The notes under the pieces: model-generated
Told to the model about the DNA's origin: nothing
Seen by the model: the letters and a program-made list of their open reading frames with translations, nothing else
Database searches by the model: none
Source: Riptortus pedestris
Lineage: Eukaryota > Arthropoda > Insecta > Hemiptera > Alydidae
Assembly (NCBI GenBank): GCA_019009955.1
Contig: CM032228.1
Span: 207,613,501 to 207,677,500, forward strand
Direction of reading: 5' to 3'
DNA length: 64,000 bases
Shown here: positions 60,768-64,000 of the stretch, piece by piece
Position numbering within the stretch: the stretch's first letter is position 1
Layout of the letters: the number at the start of each line of letters is the position of its first letter
Program-made: the position numbers and the translations under genes

Positions 60768-61541
60768 GATATACACGATGATTTATAACCTTCATTTAAT
60801 CGGCAAAGGATACTGATTGTTCAGGTTGTAATTACAGGAAAGAAGAGAGACAAGTTAAGGAAAATTTCACCTAGAAAACTTGAGTGCCTTCACGTTTGAA
60901 TATTTGGAGGAAATTTGAGTTCAATAATTCCATATTCATAATTATCAAGTATCAATATTTTCTGGATTTGAAGCGTGTCATGGTATTTTCTACCACTTCT
61001 CCAGCATATCTTAACATAGAATGAGGGGCCGAAATCCTATATTGATACTTGTCTAGCCCAGTCCGGGGGGACCCTTGAGACGGGTCGGATCTCTATCGGA
61101 TCTGAATTCCTCAGTGTTCTTTCCACTTCCGGGTCACATGAACCGGTTATCAGAACCTTGGCATCTCAGAAATTGATCATTTTTATAGAGTCGTAATGAC
61201 GGTCAAACTAAAAAGAATAACGGAAATTTAAAATTTTTAATGCTTTTAGTTTTTGAGCAAACGACTGTCAAAAATTTGATACAGAAATTTATTTAACAGA
61301 GTTCAAATTGGTGACATTCTATTTAAAATTGCATGCTCTTAAAATTGATATGCACCATGACTATGGTTGTAAAATGTAAATTTTTATAAAAATTTACATT
61401 TTAAAGTCTCATAAACACTCCTTTCAATTTGATGAAAAAAAAAATGTGTCTGTTAAAGACAATAATTGACTACTGATGTATCAAGTCGTATAGTGGGATG
61501 ACTATTGGTTCGTATAAAAAAAAAAAAAGTTCTCCATAAAT
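60768..61541. other. spacer without recognised features
   Basis: 61050-61160 is GC-richer with no coding signal. Confidence 0.3.
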
Positions 61542-61772
61542 TCACTGAAATTGACCTCTGCTTTTAACCATTGTTATCGTTGTACGTTTGTCAAAAGTAA
61601 CCCAGTGTTTGTATATTATTTCATTATCAAATGTTTTAGTCAGAGCATCTTTTAGTGACAGATCAAGACACTCTTTACAATTATCCGTGCCTTTTTTTGA
61701 ACTGGGTGGATTACACATGATTTTGACCAAGCACTTATGGCATGATTTTAATTTTGTGTCATTCCCGTCCAA
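61542..61772 (-). pseudogene. fragment of an unidentified mobile-element protein with cysteine pairs
   Basis: A 76-codon minus-strand frame has cysteines in zinc-binding-like spacing (CHKC...C...CKEC), then a segment ending YKHWVTFDKRTTI. That resembles the Y-x-x-W-x-T-x-D-R-x-T-L block seen in uncharacterised insect mobile-element proteins, by memory only. No start or terminal repeats can be assigned, and the frame is probably truncated at both ends. Confidence 0.4.
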
Positions 61773-62176
61773 CTAACTGACTAGTATTCACATTCAACAT
61801 TCACCCAGTTTTGGGATTTGGAGTTGATATAACACCTTTTTCGCACTATTTCTTTCACTTAACGAGCCATGCAATTGCTGGCTGTGAATTTCTACAGCTT
61901 TTTTGCAACTTCAAATGGATGGTTAACAGTGGCAACATGGGCAGACAAAATGATTAACCACTCGCTCCGTTTTGAAGTTACAGTAGATTTATTTATTATC
62001 AGCTCCAACATTTTTGATTCCATTTTCTTTTCATCTTTTATTACATTATTTTTAATTTTTTATTGCATTAATTTGTATTACTCCATGTTTTAGAAGGGAT
62101 TAATTGTTTTCCTGGACTTATTTTTAGTTTCCCATATTTTCTTTTGGTGTAAGTGGCTAATTTAACTTTTTTTTCT
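61773..62176. other. spacer
   Basis: AT-rich, nothing recognised. Confidence 0.3.
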
Positions 62177-62180
62177 TTAA

Positions 62181-63440
62181 CCCTCCGTTAGGCGCGGGTC
62201 ATTTCCAAACGACTCTAGGCGCGAGTCACCTATGAGGTGACGATGGAGAAATATGTTGGTAAAACTGCTTCTTAGAGCAAAAATAGAGTTAAACAAATAT
62301 AGATACTTATCTAAACAAATAGTAATACTATTTTATTTTAAAAGTTAGCAAAGTAACGCTAATGAATATGTCTTACAACTATCAAAAATATTAATTCATT
62401 TCAGGGAACATGAAACAATTTATGAAGAATGGATTCTTTAGGTACTACTTTTAGGTGCTACTAGAAAATATATATAAAAAAGTACAATAAGAATAGTTTA
62501 GAACAACTTAATCATTTAATTTCTGCAGGAATAACAAATACAAGAAAACATTTAAGATAGAAAAGGAAATTAAAACGTTTCACGTCAAATCTTTTAGTGC
62601 CATTTAGTTCTACTTAGGTGAGTTTCTTGCCCAAATTGTTTACATAAAGTCTTCTAAATTCATTCTGGCTCCTCCGTATGTGCCAGCTGAGTAAAGAAGG
62701 CCTATATAGGATTTTATTTCTGTGAAGTCTGTCTCTTTGGGATCCCTCTGCTTAGAGAAGTCTGGCTTAACGATTTTTATGAATTTCCTATGTCCAGTGC
62801 ACAATACTACTAATAATCGCCTCATCAAAGAGACAGAACCAGCAGCCAAGTTCATTAGTAGCCTCCGATGCCGCCCCTTTCACTCACGGAAGGTGTGTCA
62901 ATAAATTTTGTTTTCCTATTTTACTAATCTATTAAAAGGGGTATTCATCCACTCAAAACGGTCAACGATCTTTCTTTTCACACTTCTCAATGCAACATAT
63001 TTTTCGTGTGAATGCTCATCCTCCCCACCACTTTCCGATTCCACGTCACTTTATTCAGTCTCTGAGTCTATACTCAGTTCTTCCAAGCCGTCTTCAAATT
63101 CCGAATTGTGTCGTTCTGTATGTTATCGTCTTTTTTGAAAGGATCCAATAATGTGTGGCGGAGTCTAGCAATGTCATTTTGATTACTCATGTCAAATAAT
63201 ACGTATTTCCTGGTCCATTTTTTCTGAATAATGTTTTAAAAATGCATTGTTAGTCGCGGTCACCTCAGAGGTGAATTCCCTTTTTTTTAAGTATTTTTAA
63301 CTATTCAAAAACAATCAAGGCACTACAAACGACAAATGATAAATATGTCAAAGATAAATAGATTAAATATAGAAATAAAATAAATTGAAATAATTACAAT
63401 TTTGGTCGCGGTGCACCTGTGGGGTGATTTTAGCACAAGG
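62181..63440 (-). mobile_element. second piggyBac-like relic
   Basis: The left end shows TTAA (62177-62180) followed by CCCTCCGTTAGGCGCGGGTC and a subterminal palindrome, TCACCTATGAGGTGA (62227-62241). Related palindrome-like sequences occur on the right at 63260-63274 and 63408-63436 (GTCGCGGTGCACCTGTGGGGTGA), so the right end is near 63440-63470, but no clean inverted repeat or TTAA was found there. It carries a piggyBac N-terminal coding relic. Its ends do not match those of the element at 58.6 kb. Confidence 0.55.
62640..63160 (-). pseudogene. piggyBac transposase N-terminal relic
   Basis: On the minus strand an acidic Ser/Glu-rich leader (ELSIDSETE, SDVESESGGEDEHSHEK, around 63130-62990) precedes a broken stretch. 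A 71-codon frame at 62640-62855 follows, whose KETDFTEIKSYIGLL...NLEDF corresponds to the piggyBac block just before the first catalytic Asp (typically E-x-K-x-F/Y-I-G-L-L). Stops and frameshifts interrupt it, and the DDD core is missing. Confidence 0.6.
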
Positions 63441-63556
63441 AACGCACTGTGTAAAAACTTCGAAGGTCAAACCTATACTGTTTTGAGGAGGAAGGGATGC
63501 TAGAAGCATTGCTGGAGGCGGAAGTCGTTGGGTCCACTCAATCGGAAGCTATTGGA

Positions 63557-64000
63557 AAAAAGTCCGTCACGCAGGGGCTGCGTAAACTAAGCAGATTTCC
63601 CACGTGAAGTTTTACAATAGAGAAATCTGCCTAATAACAACTGTAGTAGTAAGAAACCTCTAAACCTAAAACATTATTTAGGGCGTAATAACCCAGTAGT
63701 TTCTAGCCCCAAAAAAACAGTTAACCTAACCTCTAAACCTATTCACGAGGGACGAATAGTTATGGAAACGGCCGCCAGAGCTCTCGGCGGAAAGTCCGAA
63801 CATAGCCTACTGGTGAGCACACGCAGAATACAAATGCAAATATCTCGGTTAATATTCAAGATAGAGAAAAGATGTATATATCAATATTTATAGTAAATTT
63901 AATTTGCAATAAGATTGATTCTGTACAATTATTCGGTCCGACGTATAGTAACGGAGATATTTCGAATTTTCGAAAATCCTCCCCTCTAAACCCCCCCTCC
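63557..64000 (-). mobile_element. HINE-like repeat, 3' part, cut by the window edge (reverse)
   Basis: AGTCCGTCACGCAGGGGCTG, the perfect hairpin, TAAGCAGATTTCCC, the subfamily 1 phrase (CACGTGAAGTTTTACAATAG) and later internal phrases up to CCTCTAAACCCCCCCTCC at the edge. The 5' portion lies outside the window. Confidence 0.75.

Noticed and set aside
63670..63760. TTAGG-like telomeric repeats (CCTAACC phrases)
   Set aside because: Only two or three irregular units are present, inside a HINE-like copy, and related phrases occur at the same place in other copies.

Overview
The window is non-coding, repeat-rich, AT-rich eukaryotic DNA, most likely from an arthropod, probably an insect with a large genome. 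This rests on GT-AG splice signals, an arthropod-style TATA plus TCAGT core promoter, tRNA-derived SINEs, and relics of Merlin, mariner/DUF4817-type, piggyBac and Helitron elements. Nothing prokaryotic (operons, ribosome binding sites, rRNA) is seen. The species cannot be named from sequence alone.

Left end (1-4220): this is the only credible host gene, on the minus strand. A core promoter at about 4182-4217 reads toward a small exon at 805-971 that carries a start codon and a clear signal peptide and ends at a phase-1 splice donor. The gene would leave the window on the left. Its presumed first intron holds an inverted pair of tRNA-derived SINEs, a third SINE fragment and an inverted pair of a Penelope-like terminal repeat.

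4.8 kb to the end: the dominant component is one dispersed repeat family of about 0.35-1.1 kb per copy, with roughly 20 full, partial or chimeric copies on both strands. It starts with a palindrome (AGCAGATTTCCCTTAAGGG...), has an (AT)n or other dinucleotide tract near one fixed internal position, and ends with a second copy of GGGAAATCTGC, a short hairpin (ACGCAG-CCC-CTGCGT) and GACGGACTTT. This architecture matches Helentron-associated interspersed elements (HINE/DINE-1 type). At least two 3' subfamilies can be told apart.

Other mobile DNA: a decayed DUF4817-type mariner-like transposase (about 13.7-14.6 kb); a Merlin element with 8-bp target duplications and near-perfect inverted repeats (15339-16555); a mariner-type element with TA target sites and unrelated GC-richer filler (22887-23885); a Helitron 3' end with a PIF1-like helicase tail (39023-39600) and a second Helitron-like terminus near 48528; a 441-bp foldback element with perfect 110-bp inverted repeats (46632-47072); an internally deleted piggyBac element with TTAA sites (58597-59710); and a second, unrelated piggyBac relic (62181-about 63440). 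Further SINE fragments lie at 55.6 and 57.7 kb.

The rest is AT-rich DNA with dinucleotide microsatellites, T-rich repeats ending in a hairpin and AATAAA, an old direct duplication (19.4 and 21.5 kb) and several hairpins. No genes work together here apart from the single putative secreted-protein gene. All transposase reading frames are broken or truncated, so none of the elements seen looks autonomous.
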